From Lachnospiraceae bacterium (GTDB lineage Bacteria; Bacillota; Clostridia; Lachnospirales; Lachnospiraceae): a stretch of 48,651 nucleotides of DNA. Made by a program: the position numbers and the translations under genes. Positions within the stretch are counted from its first letter, which is position 1; the number at the start of each line of letters is the position of its first letter. Under the pieces are notes generated by a model. The model did not search any database. It was not told the origin of the DNA and saw nothing but the letters and a program-made list of their open reading frames with translations. Below, in pieces: positions 26,100 to 33,875 of this stretch. The stretch spans positions 1-48,651 of the forward strand of contig JAILHT010000005.1 of the NCBI GenBank assembly GCA_024695665.1, in the 5' to 3' direction.

Positions 26100-27863
26100 T
26101 CAATTCATATATTTGAGAATGGTATCCCAGACAGCTGAATCCTCAAGCCCCAGTTTCCAGAAAGCTGCTCCCGCAAGAGAGTTCTCTTTCATCTTGTCGA
26201 GTTTAAGTGCTATAGAGGTAACATCCTCAAGCCAAACCTTATAGGTAAGTCCGTCTTTTTCATATTCAAAATAATAGAGTCCTTCATCGTCAAGCCACTG
26301 CATCTCAACACCATTCTCACTCGCGAGCGCTGCTGCGGCAGTCATTCCAAGGGCCTGTGACGAAAGTTCGTAAGAGACATAATCCTCGGAAGCTGACTCG
26401 ACATCATCTCCATCCGTCTCCTTAGGTGTCTCAATCCACAGTCTTGTATAGAAAGGAATGCCTAAAATCAACTGATTTTCCGGCACACCGTCTTTTATCG
26501 TATTTGAGATTCCTTCGGTGACAAAATCGATTGAAGCAACCGGTCCCTCATCGGAGCCTACATAATGCTCATCGTAAGCCATCACTATAACATAGTCGGC
26601 AAACTTTGCCTGCTCTCCTCTTTCGTAGAAAGCTGTATATTCCGAAGGCACATAATTGTCCACAGACAATATAATATCATTGTTTGCGCATTTCAGTGAC
26701 AATTCTCTTATAAACTGTATAAAAGCGTCTCCAACCTCTGATTCTAAAGCTTCAAAGTCTACATTTATCCCATCCAGGTCATACTGGATTGCCGCAGCCA
26801 TAATCTGATTTACAAGATTTGTTCTGGTTGAAGTATGCGTGAGAACCGATGTTGTATCAACATCCTCGTTTTCAAGATTGCTGACAAGCCCCCAAACCTG
26901 AACTCCGTTCTGATGACAGTATGTAACATAGGAAGATGAAGCTATGCTTGCGATGTTTCCCTCGTCATCATTCAGGTAAAACCATGTAGGAGAGATAACA
27001 TTTACGCCCTTCGTAGTGTTCAAAACCTCTGCTATACTCTCGTTGTTGACCTCATTTGTAACCTGATGCCATGCCATATTGACAGTCTCATCCAAGAGAA
27101 TATGATCGTATTCTTCCTCAACATAATCGGAAACTCTCTGCGCCGTCTCCTCATCATTCAGATAGCTGTTTTGAATATAGCCCATAACTCCTGTCTCGGA
27201 AGCAACATATGTCCAGTTTTCCTCATTGTCGAGAACTTCAAATGCTTCTCCGGCGGTGACTTCCTCCAAAATTGGACTCTTTATACCGCCTCTGTATCTT
27301 ATTACGGTATCCTTTGATGCTGTTACCGAAGTGTAATCCCCAAAGCTTGTACAGATCACTATTCTGCTGGGTTCCGAATAAATCTTATACTGCATATTAC
27401 TGTACTTTTCCACAAAATCGACGGCCACGTACGCATCATCTGTATTTGCGAACATTATAGTGTAGTCCTCGGATTGTGTGTCTTTAGCCACAGTATATTC
27501 ACTGCTGTTGCTAGGTATGCTTATAAGATCCGTAGCTGTTGTATACAAAAGCAGATTCTCGTTCGCATCATAATAGAACCCCGAGTTGATATTGTCATGG
27601 ATAAAACTATAACTCAAATAAACCTTTCCATCCTTTATTAGGGCACGCTCCTCAAGGATTTCATTGTTTAACTCTATAACAGCCCCCGTCTCGGTTGATG
27701 AGATCTCAAAATACTCATCAAGGCTCATAGTCTCCGTTGTCGGTGTGTATTTATCTATAACTTTACTTATAGTAAGTATCAAAACTATAAGCACAATGAC
27801 CAATATAAAAATGAATACCGGCGCAAGTTTTCTGCGGTTCTCGGTAGAATCGGTTTTGCTCAT
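26100..27863 (-). CDS. Membrane-anchored GH18 glycosidase with SH3 domain
   Basis: A 587-residue extracytoplasmic glycoside hydrolase family 18 protein, in the YaaH/spore-cortex-lytic or general wall-hydrolase group. An N-terminal signal anchor (about 14-35, PVFIFILVIVLIVLILTI) is followed by a copper-amine-oxidase-N-like region (about 58-120), a bacterial SH3 domain (about 175-235, ending WTYVASETGVMGYIQNSYL) and the catalytic barrel (about 265-587). The GH18 active site DGINVDFEAL carries the DxxDxDxE-type Asp and Glu. YVIVMAYDEHYVGSDEGP and AAFWKLGLEDS are also typical. It likely trims peptidoglycan or a related glycan at the cell surface. GGAGAAAT precedes the ATG, and a TATAAT sits about 30 bp upstream (27894-27899). 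It is the first gene of the Sua5 transcript. Confidence 0.93.
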   Translation of the reverse strand: MSKTDSTENRRKLAPVFIFILVIVLIVLILTISKVIDKYTPTTETMSLDEYFEISSTETGAVIELNNEILEERALIKDGKVYLSYSFIHDNINSGFYYDANENLLLYTTATDLISIPSNSSEYTVAKDTQSEDYTIMFANTDDAYVAVDFVEKYSNMQYKIYSEPSRIVICTSFGDYTSVTASKDTVIRYRGGIKSPILEEVTAGEAFEVLDNEENWTYVASETGVMGYIQNSYLNDEETAQRVSDYVEEEYDHILLDETVNMAWHQVTNEVNNESIAEVLNTTKGVNVISPTWFYLNDDEGNIASIASSSYVTYCHQNGVQVWGLVSNLENEDVDTTSVLTHTSTRTNLVNQIMAAAIQYDLDGINVDFEALESEVGDAFIQFIRELSLKCANNDIILSVDNYVPSEYTAFYERGEQAKFADYVIVMAYDEHYVGSDEGPVASIDFVTEGISNTIKDGVPENQLILGIPFYTRLWIETPKETDGDDVESASEDYVSYELSSQALGMTAAAALASENGVEMQWLDDEGLYYFEYEKDGLTYKVWLEDVTSIALKLDKMKENSLAGAAFWKLGLEDSAVWDTILKYMN

Positions 27864-27935
27864 TTTTTTATTTCTCCTTCCATAATCCGATATATTATAA
27901 CATAACGTATCCTATGCTAAAAGCGGAAAAATAAA

Positions 27936-27962
27936 GATATCCACCGCTTTGCGGTGGATATC
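27936..27962 (-). terminator. Intrinsic terminator between the kinase operon and GH18
   Basis: GATATCCACCGC and GCGGTGGATATC form a perfect 12-bp stem with a three-base loop; on the minus strand it is followed by TTTATTTTT. It ends the kinase/P-loop/small-protein transcript. The stretch 27963-28071 downstream of the 71-residue gene is AT-rich and shows no gene. Confidence 0.88.
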
Positions 27963-28071
27963 TCAGGTCTTATTTCTTTTCTGTATCCAAGAACCTACAA
28001 GCAATTGGAACGATCCTTTTTATCCTTTTTATTATTATATAGATTTACTGTTCCATATATTCGACAGGGGA

Positions 28072-28287
28072 TCAGCAATTTACCACTCTGTCGAATCTAA
28101 GTTCTTTTAAAGTTTCCCCGTCATATACGTAATCTCGCATATAAAAACCACGTCTTGCGTCTTCCCGCACGCAGAGCGCTTTTGTAATGTGTGACGGATC
28201 ACTTCTTTTTCCTCCGAGCCACAGCGTTATACCTTTGTTCTCCATACACTGTAGCTCCTCATACAATTCTTTCTCGCTGTCTTTCAT
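28072..28287 (-). CDS. Small protein of unknown function (71 residues)
   Basis: An unrecognised 71-residue, mixed-charge soluble protein. It begins with a helix (MKDSEKELYEELQCMENKG), then has a GITLWLGGKRSDP segment and a predicted beta-rich half with REDARRGFYMRDYVYDGET. The ribosome site GGGGGAAGGG lies four to five bases before the ATG and is strong, and codon use resembles its neighbours, so it is probably real. It follows the P-loop paralogue by 45 bp and is last in the kinase transcript, so it may be a third part of that module. No membrane segment or signal peptide. Confidence 0.6.
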   Translation of the reverse strand: MKDSEKELYEELQCMENKGITLWLGGKRSDPSHITKALCVREDARRGFYMRDYVYDGETLKELRFDRVVNC

Positions 28288-28332
28288 AATCCCTTCCCCC
28301 TAAATTCAGGCTCCCAAAAGTTTTGTGATATA

Positions 28333-28923
28333 TCAATACGGACCATTGCCCAATATATCCGACAGTACCGGCAACAGGTTCACCGTCAGATGAAACGGAT
28401 CAGGGATCCAAGGCAATTGCTTTACAGTGACACCCGATCTGCGCTCAAATTTCTTTCGTTCATCATCGGACGACGAGATTGTATAAAAATCCGGAGTCAG
28501 ATATCCCCAAACCGGATTCTGAAAACGCTCCAGCATAATTTCAGCTTCTTTTCTCTTCCATTTCTGCAGGACACAAAGCACCAGTTTCCTATCGCTGGTC
28601 AAAAACATCTCCCTATATTCGCTAACATTCTTTCCCAAATCAAAAATCAACGCATCATAGTCCATATTGAACATAGCGGCAGGATTCCTTCGCCCTGTTC
28701 CAAAATAGAAATCGATTTTCTGATACCTAAATGCATCATTGCGCCTGATTGCCTTCTTCTCGTCCGCCAGCCATCTGAAACAATTCTCGTTTTCCAACTC
28801 CAAAACAGCTGTCTTTTTACCTTTTCCCGAAGCCAGACAATTTGCCAATGCCACAGATAAGTGTGTTGCTCCGGAGCCATTGCTCGAACCGGCCACAGCA
28901 ATTGTCATTGGTTTTATGATCAA
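28333..28923 (-). CDS. MinD/TadZ-like P-loop NTPase, stand-alone paralogue of the kinase C-domain
   Basis: A 196-residue cytosolic protein with an N-terminal deviant Walker A of SIMIBI type (TIAVAGSSNGSGATHLSVALA), a following helix and strand (KTAVLELENENCF), a switch-II-like strand YDALIFDLGKN and a C-terminal WIPDPFHL motif. The same P-loop form (VGGSEKHIGATHFSI) and the DPFHL motif recur in the C-terminal part of the adjacent kinase, so the two are paralogues. No lysine of the KGG type is seen before GSGAT, so ATP hydrolysis is uncertain. The TTG at 28923 follows AAAGGGGG closely; an ATG five codons later has a poorer site. The start overlaps the 3' end of the kinase gene by 107 bp in another frame. 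A role in Tad-pilus or flagellar placement is inference. Confidence 0.7.
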   Translation of the reverse strand: MIIKPMTIAVAGSSNGSGATHLSVALANCLASGKGKKTAVLELENENCFRWLADEKKAIRRNDAFRYQKIDFYFGTGRRNPAAMFNMDYDALIFDLGKNVSEYREMFLTSDRKLVLCVLQKWKRKEAEIMLERFQNPVWGYLTPDFYTISSSDDERKKFERRSGVTVKQLPWIPDPFHLTVNLLPVLSDILGNGPY

Positions 28924-30202
28924 ATACCCCCTTTCCGCTCAACAGTTGATCAAAAAACAATATTTTTTCTTTATTTAAATGAAACGGATCTGAGTCGGAC
29001 GGATAGCAGTATATCTTTTCGCCTGTGTGATTTGCCAGTTCTTTTGCTCCCGTCAAATCACCATTCATACATATATAGATAACATTTTGCCCTTTAAGTT
29101 CTTTTATCAGATGATATGATCTCTCGAACTCCCAGGGCCTGCTTCCCAGAATCAAAATATTCATATCGGCGTTCATCTCATGTTCTCTTGTGCCATAGTC
29201 CTCAATCACTATCTCGGAACTTACGGTATCGCATAAAACTCCAGGTCCGTAGTTCGGAACACCACGAAAGCTCTGCCACAAATATATTCCGTTCTCCTGT
29301 GTGCTCCAGCCCATAACCTTCGCCGAGTCCGTGAGCGAGTGCTTATCGTCCTTCTCCTCGTACAATACATCCACACCGCTCTGCCTCAAATACACTTCAA
29401 ATGATATTGAAAAATGCGTTGCCCCTATATGTTTTTCAGAACCTCCAACTGTTACTCTTTTCTTGAAATGCGAATTTTCTCTGATTGACTCCGGTGCCTC
29501 TCCGTTGCTAATTACTTTCCTCGCCTCGCACACATCGCTCGCGATGAACCTCTGAAATGTAGCGCTGAGACTCTCCGGACTTTTTTCTTCGGATTTTTTC
29601 ATGATACCTAAAAGACTTCTAGCCTGTCTTTGCGAATTGTTCTTTAACATGAGCGTTGCTATTTCTCTGATCGCCCTAAGATCCTCATCCTCAACAGACT
29701 CGCATATATCCCGATTTTTACCGTAAAATAATACTTCTTCTTTGTTCTTTACTGCATTCCCATAATCTAGCAACTTCAGTCCATCTTCAGTAAAAACAAC
29801 ATGTTCCGGCTTTATATCTCTGTGATATACTTCACCGGCTTTGCTGTGTCTTAGATATGACACCAGATTGCAAAGCTCCTGGCAAACTCCGGCGGTAAAT
29901 TCGACCGATATATGTTTTTGATGATGTAAAAATACATCCAATGATTCACCCCATATATACTCCTCCACAAGGTATACATATTTTTCGTCTTCGCTGAGAT
30001 CGTATACCTTCGGAATTCCGGGATGATTCAGACGCATGAGGAGTTTTCCCTCCTCCAGAAGTTTGAACCCCTGCGGTCCTCCCTTTTCACTGACCTTTAC
30101 GGCCCGCAGGCCTCCCAATGTAAGATGTTCTACAAGATAAACCGTGCCGAAGGCTCCTTCTCCGAGTACACCTACCGCCCTGTATCTTTCGAACAAAATC
30201 AT
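28817..30202 (-). CDS. Ser/Thr protein kinase fused to a TadZ-like P-loop domain
   Basis: A Hanks-type kinase domain (first 260 residues) fused to a SIMIBI-like domain (about 275-425). Kinase features: glycine loop LGEGAFGTVYLVEH, catalytic Lys in RAVKVS, HRDIKPEHVVF (the usual Asn is His), and DYG in LLDYGNA in place of DFG. The C-terminal domain begins VTVGGSEKHIGATHFSISF and ends near DSDPFHLNKEKILFFDQLL. The final 35 residues (from about GKGVFDHKT) lie out of frame over the start of the next gene and look like frame-read-through sequence. No membrane segment is present, so it is cytosolic, unlike PknB. ATG 30202 starts the kinase fold but its AAGGAG is 15 bases away; an ATA nearer that site, or ATG 30250 or 30313 upstream, are alternatives. 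It is first gene of a three-gene transcript. Confidence 0.85.
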   Translation of the reverse strand: MILFERYRAVGVLGEGAFGTVYLVEHLTLGGLRAVKVSEKGGPQGFKLLEEGKLLMRLNHPGIPKVYDLSEDEKYVYLVEEYIWGESLDVFLHHQKHISVEFTAGVCQELCNLVSYLRHSKAGEVYHRDIKPEHVVFTEDGLKLLDYGNAVKNKEEVLFYGKNRDICESVEDEDLRAIREIATLMLKNNSQRQARSLLGIMKKSEEKSPESLSATFQRFIASDVCEARKVISNGEAPESIRENSHFKKRVTVGGSEKHIGATHFSISFEVYLRQSGVDVLYEEKDDKHSLTDSAKVMGWSTQENGIYLWQSFRGVPNYGPGVLCDTVSSEIVIEDYGTREHEMNADMNILILGSRPWEFERSYHLIKELKGQNVIYICMNGDLTGAKELANHTGEKIYCYPSDSDPFHLNKEKILFFDQLLSGKGVFDHKTNDNCCGRFEQWLRSNTLICGIGKLSGFGKR

Positions 30203-30450
30203 CTCTTTTATGTTTGTCTCCTTCCTTTGCTTTCGAGATTGATTTCGCATCTCAAGAGGATTTATAGCACAGTGGTTTCTACGATTCAATCCGATAATCA
30301 TCGTTATTTTCACAATTTCCGGTGATTTTTCTATTTTTGTATATTTTGTCTAATGAAAGATATACAAGCGATCTATCCTATTTTTCATATATTTTGCACA
30401 AAAAAATTTTATACAATCTTTTGGTTATAAATATTTAATATTTTACTCAA

Positions 30451-30479
30451 TAGACATTACCCTTTCCATTGTTTATAAT
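30451..30479 (+). promoter_or_regulatory. Sigma-A promoter of mecA
   Basis: TAGACA (30451-30456), a 17-base spacer and TATAAT (30474-30479), about 33 bp before the mecA start. The 300-bp divergent gap between the kinase and mecA (30203-30511) is very AT-rich and holds no gene; the kinase promoter probably lies at about 30330-30370 on the minus strand (TTGTAT/TATACA-like) but is weakly supported. Confidence 0.75.
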
Positions 30480-30511
30480 AAGTAAAATATTTAATGAAAG
30501 GATGTGATTGG

Positions 30512-31285
30512 ATGAAGATCGAAAAAATAAACGATAACAAGATCAGATGCACTCTGACAAGAGAAGACCTTGACAGCAGGCACATAAAACTCAGTGAGCT
30601 TGCATACGGGTCGGACAAGGCAAAGCTTCTTTTCCGAGATATGATGAAACAGGCAAATTACCAGTTTGGATTCGAAGCCGATGATATGCCGCTTATGATT
30701 GAAGCCGTTCCGATTTCGACAGATTCAATTACGCTCATCATTTCAAAGGTTGAGTATCCGGAAGAGTTGGATACACGTTTTTCAAAATTTACCGATCCCG
30801 AGGAGTATTCCGGTTTTATATCGGACAACGACTCTAACCCTATTCAGACAGCCAATGACATACTGAATCTTTTTAGGGAAATAGACGACAAAAACAAAAA
30901 GAAGGCATCCGGAGAAGATTCGGAAAAAGCTTTCGTGCCATTTTCAGACGGCAAAAACATATCCGGTGCACCTACACCTTCGGTGCCTGCAGATATTTTC
31001 AAGCTTTTCTGTTTTGGAAAACTTGATACTGTTTTAAGAATATCGAAAGTGTTATCGGTTTTTAAGCTCGGTGTCAATTCACTCTACTTAAGCTCCGACA
31101 AGAAAGACTACTACCTGATTTTGCACAAATCAGACATGAGTCCTGAGGATTTCAACAGAGTATGCAATATACTCAGCGAATATTCGACACAGTTTTCACT
31201 GAATTCGGCTTCATTGGCATTTTTTGAAGAACATCAGAGATCAATCATTAAAGATGATGCATTACAAAAATTGGCAGCCCTGTAA
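30512..31285 (+). CDS. mecA: MecA-like adaptor protein of the ClpC protease
   Basis: A 257-residue adaptor that in Bacillus recruits substrates such as ComK to ClpCP for degradation. The N-terminal domain (MKIEKINDNKIRCTLTREDL, then LAYGSDKAKLLFRDMMKQA) matches MecA, as does the C-terminal domain (about 165-255), with FGKLDTVLRISKVL and YLILHKSDMSPEDF. The region between (about 85-160) is a charged linker. ATG 30512 was preferred over the in-frame ATG six codons earlier because AAAGGA is correctly spaced from it. It is monocistronic, with a consensus promoter and an overlapping terminator. Targets in this organism are unknown. Confidence 0.92.
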   Translation: MKIEKINDNKIRCTLTREDLDSRHIKLSELAYGSDKAKLLFRDMMKQANYQFGFEADDMPLMIEAVPISTDSITLIISKVEYPEELDTRFSKFTDPEEYSGFISDNDSNPIQTANDILNLFREIDDKNKKKASGEDSEKAFVPFSDGKNISGAPTPSVPADIFKLFCFGKLDTVLRISKVLSVFKLGVNSLYLSSDKKDYYLILHKSDMSPEDFNRVCNILSEYSTQFSLNSASLAFFEEHQRSIIKDDALQKLAAL

Positions 31286-31303
31286 GGGCTGCCTTATTTT
31301 TTG
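31273..31303 (+). terminator. Intrinsic terminator of mecA
   Basis: GGCAGCCCT-GTA-AGGGCTGCC (31273-31293) followed by TTATTTTTT. The stop codon of mecA is inside the hairpin. The T-tract also faces the DUF1858 gene's end on the other strand, but that strand lacks a good T-run. Confidence 0.9.
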
Positions 31304-31322
31304 ATCAAATTATTTACACTGC

Positions 31323-31529
31323 TTATTTCTTGGCGATAAAGTTGTTTATCTCCGTAACAAGTTCATCTGCATTTATACCATGAACTGCTGCTGCTTCTTC
31401 AAGTGTTTCCATCTGTGAAGCCGGGCATCCGAGACAGTGCATTCCAATGTTTAAAAGAATAGGTGTAACATCTGCATCGATTTCGAGAAGCTCACCGATT
31501 CTTGTGTCTTTTGTCACTTCAACTGACAT
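31323..31529 (-). CDS. DUF1858-type small protein
   Basis: A 68-residue protein of the DUF1858 group, often fused or adjacent to hybrid-cluster and Fe-S proteins. It has the conserved GMHCLGCPASQMETLEEAAAVHG segment (two Cys in HCLGCP) in a helical frame (EINNFIAKK at the end). The Cys-x2-Cys pair may bind a metal or be redox active; the function is unknown. ATG 31529 was chosen because AAGGAGG is eight bases upstream; a longer frame begins at 31553. It has its own consensus promoter and is divergent from the mini-ferredoxin gene. Confidence 0.85.
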   Translation of the reverse strand: MSVEVTKDTRIGELLEIDADVTPILLNIGMHCLGCPASQMETLEEAAAVHGINADELVTEINNFIAKK

Positions 31530-31568
31530 CTCATTCTCCTCCTTAGTTTTCAATAATTAAGTATGGAA

Positions 31569-31604
31569 ATTATAATACCAAACAAATTCAATTGCAAGCA
31601 ATTG
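31569..31604 (-). promoter_or_regulatory. Promoter with overlapping dyad for the DUF1858 gene
   Basis: Minus-strand TTGCAA (31592-31597), a 17-base spacer and TATAAT (31569-31574). The -35 sits inside the perfect dyad CAATTGC-AA-GCAATTG (31589-31604), so a repressor or activator may bind there. The rest of the 31561-31859 gap is T-rich and contains only the ferredoxin promoter. Confidence 0.7.
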
Positions 31605-31770
31605 AAGATAATCAAAAACTTAAATCTCTATAAACTCTATAAACTCGTCAAAAAATACTGCCTTTGTATACACTCTGTAGTTCGTTTTTACTAACCTTTT
31701 GTTTTTTGACAAATTCTCTTTTTGTGTCTCAAAAAGTACATTATTTTTCATTTTGCACTTCTTTTTGTAC

Positions 31771-31799
31771 TTGTTTTCTCAATAAGGATGTATTAAAAT
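31771..31799 (+). promoter_or_regulatory. Likely sigma-A promoter of the mini-ferredoxin
   Basis: TTGTTT (31771-31776), a 17-base spacer and TAAAAT (31794-31799), with a 55-base leader ending in AAGGAGG. Consensus match is moderate. Confidence 0.5.
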
Positions 31800-31859
31800 T
31801 CAAATAAGCTAAATCGCTGAACAATATAAGGTATTCTATATTACAAGGAGGATAAAATT

Positions 31860-32030
31860 ATGGCATATGTTATTACTGATGCTTGCGTAATGTGTGGATC
31901 ATGTGAAGGTGGATGCCCTGTTGGAGCAATCTCTGCAGGAGACAGCCAGTATGTTATCGATGCTTCAGCTTGTATCGATTGCGGATCATGCGCAGGAACA
32001 TGTCCTACAGGAGCTATCAAAGAGGGCTAA
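31860..32030 (+). CDS. 2[4Fe-4S] mini-ferredoxin
   Basis: A 56-residue clostridial-type ferredoxin, a soluble low-potential electron carrier. Two complete ligand sets are visible: CVMCGSCEGGCP (about residues 9-20) and CIDCGSCAGTCP (about 38-49), with the internal pseudo-repeat GAISAG/GAIKEG. Length is exactly typical. AAGGAGG lies seven to eight bases before the ATG. It is monocistronic with its own promoter and terminator and high-expression-style codons. In anaerobes such proteins serve pyruvate:ferredoxin oxidoreductase, hydrogenase or the radical enzymes; the partner is not in the window, although NrdD activation needs such a reductant. Confidence 0.97.
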   Translation: MAYVITDACVMCGSCEGGCPVGAISAGDSQYVIDASACIDCGSCAGTCPTGAIKEG

Positions 32031-32056
32031 TTCGTAGGAATTAAAATCAACTATAG

Positions 32057-32092
32057 AAAGAGTCGCAATCATTTGACTGCGACTCTTTTTTA
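32057..32092 (+). terminator. Intrinsic terminator of the ferredoxin gene
   Basis: AAAGAGTCGCA and TGCGACTCTTT form an 11-bp stem (32057-32088) with a ten-base loop, followed by T's. It sits between ferredoxin and the convergent dnaB, touching the dnaB stop codon. Confidence 0.88.
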
Positions 32093-33424
32093 GTCTCTTT
32101 CCATATTTGCAAACTTTGTATATTGAGGAAGCCAAACGAGCTTGACGGTTCCGATAGGGCCGTTTCTCTGTTTTGCGAGTATAACCTCGGCCACATTCTT
32201 CTCCTCTGTATCCTTATTGTAATAATCGTCTCTGTACAAAAACATAACAACGTCGGCATCCTGCTCTATGGCTCCGGACTCTCTCAAGTCGGAGAGCATA
32301 GGTCTGTGATCCGGTCTTCCCTCAACCGCACGTGAAAGCTGAGAGAGCGATATTACGGGAACATTCAATTCCCTCGCCAGACCTTTTAGTGCTCTTGATA
32401 TCTCCGAGATCTCCTGCTGTCTGCTCTCGGAGGATTTTCCGGAACCCGACATGAGCTGCAGGTAATCGATCATTATAAGGTCAAGTCCATGCTCAAGCTT
32501 GTACTTTCTGCATTTACTCCTGAGCTCCATTATTGAGATACCTGGCGTATCGTCTATTATAAGTCTTGACTCGCCTACTACTCCGGCTCCTTCCACGAGA
32601 CTCATCCACTCCGAATCCGTGAGGTTACCGTTTCTCAAGTTCTGCGCCTCAACTCTCGACTCCAAGGCAAACAATCTGTTTACAAGCTGCTCCTTTGACA
32701 TCTCCAGACTGAATATAGCTACCGATAGATGCTCATGAAATGCCGCATACTGAGCAACATTGAGCGCAAATGCTGTTTTTCCCATTGACGGTCTCGCCGC
32801 TATCAGAATAAAATCCGACGGTTGAAGACCTGACATCTTGAAATCCAGATCGGTAAATCCCGTAGGAATTCCGGTAATGTTTCCATCGCTCTGGGAAGCC
32901 GCATCAATTTTTTTAAGCGCATTTATTACCACATCCCTTATCGGGACGAAGTCTCCTCCGCCCTGATTCTGAAGGATGTTGAACATTTTCTTCTCCGCGT
33001 CTGCCAGCACATCCTCGACCTCTCCGGTTCCGCTGTAGCAGGCGTTCTCTATATCCTCATTCACACGTATCATTCTTCTCAACACAGACTTGTCTTTTAC
33101 GATCTGTGCATAAGATCTGATATTTGCGGATGTAGGCACTGCCGTAACAAGTTCTCTCACGTATTCCAGGCTCGATATCTCCGGCGGAAGATCCTTGCTT
33201 TTTAGCTTCGCCTGCAAAGTGACAAGGTCAACAGGCTGACCTTCATTGAAAAGCTCAATCATCGCATCGAAGAGCTGACCGTACTGAGAATAATAAAAAT
33301 CATCCTTTATCAATATCTCTCCGGCCGCTATTATGGCTTCCTTGTCCATGATCATTGAACCAATTACCGACTGTTCAGCCTCTAGGCTGTTTGGCATAAC
33401 CCTTTTTAGTATAGGTTCATCCAT
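32090..33424 (-). CDS. dnaB: Replicative DNA helicase DnaB
   Basis: Hexameric 5'-3' helicase at the chromosomal replication fork (DnaC in B. subtilis). The 444 residues include an N-terminal DnaG-binding domain (about 15-110, PNSLEAEQSVIGSMIMDKEA) and a RecA-like C-domain (about 180-440). Walker A is ARPSMGKTAFALNVAQ; Walker B is MIDYLQLMSG. QQEISEISRALKGLAREL, LSQLSRAVE and SDLRESGAIEQDAD are classical. GAGGACT precedes the ATG. It is the last gene of the gdpP-rplI-dnaB transcript, an order conserved across Firmicutes. No intein is present. Confidence 0.97.
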   Translation of the reverse strand: MDEPILKRVMPNSLEAEQSVIGSMIMDKEAIIAAGEILIKDDFYYSQYGQLFDAMIELFNEGQPVDLVTLQAKLKSKDLPPEISSLEYVRELVTAVPTSANIRSYAQIVKDKSVLRRMIRVNEDIENACYSGTGEVEDVLADAEKKMFNILQNQGGGDFVPIRDVVINALKKIDAASQSDGNITGIPTGFTDLDFKMSGLQPSDFILIAARPSMGKTAFALNVAQYAAFHEHLSVAIFSLEMSKEQLVNRLFALESRVEAQNLRNGNLTDSEWMSLVEGAGVVGESRLIIDDTPGISIMELRSKCRKYKLEHGLDLIMIDYLQLMSGSGKSSESRQQEISEISRALKGLARELNVPVISLSQLSRAVEGRPDHRPMLSDLRESGAIEQDADVVMFLYRDDYYNKDTEEKNVAEVILAKQRNGPIGTVKLVWLPQYTKFANMERD

Positions 33425-33428
33425 AAAA

Positions 33429-33875
33429 CTAGTCCTCCGAAACGTGTACTTTAAGCGTTGCGGTTACCTTTGGATGAAGTTTTACCGGCACCTCGTATGT
33501 TCCAAGGTTCTTCAACGCCTCCGGCAGGTGCATCTTCTTTTTGTCAACATCAAATCCGAACTGCTCCTTGAGCGCATTTGATATCTCTTTAGAAGAAACC
33601 GATCCGAAGGTCTTTCCGCCCGAACCTGTCTTTATCGCCACGTCAACTTTTATCTTTTCTATCTCTTTTGCAAGTTCCAAAGCTGCTTCATAATTCTCCT
33701 GCGCAAGTCTGTCCGCATTCTTGTTCTGAAGCTTAAGGTCGTTTAATGCCTTGCTTGTTGCTTCAATACCTAGTTTCTTGGCGATAACAACGTTTCTTGC
33801 ATAGCTGTCGTTGAGATCTACCACATCGCCTTTTTTACCGACTTTTTTTACATCTTCCAACAATATAACTTTCAT
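33429..33875 (-). CDS. rplI: 50S ribosomal protein L9
   Basis: A 148-residue ribosomal protein of the large subunit, involved in reading-frame maintenance. The N-terminal signature is MKVILLEDVKKVGKKGDVVD, followed by the long connecting helix (about 42-75) and a C-terminal domain with GSGGKTFGSVSSKEI and a basic VPVKLHPKVTATLKV end. Its ATG overlaps the gdpP stop codon (TAATG), and dnaB follows after 4 bp, so the three genes are tightly coupled. Confidence 0.97.
   Translation of the reverse strand: MKVILLEDVKKVGKKGDVVDLNDSYARNVVIAKKLGIEATSKALNDLKLQNKNADRLAQENYEAALELAKEIEKIKVDVAIKTGSGGKTFGSVSSKEISNALKEQFGFDVDKKKMHLPEALKNLGTYEVPVKLHPKVTATLKVHVSED

Noticed and set aside
31561..31859. Additional small gene in the T-rich divergent gap
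   Set aside because: No frame with a ribosome site and start was found; only promoter-like elements are present.
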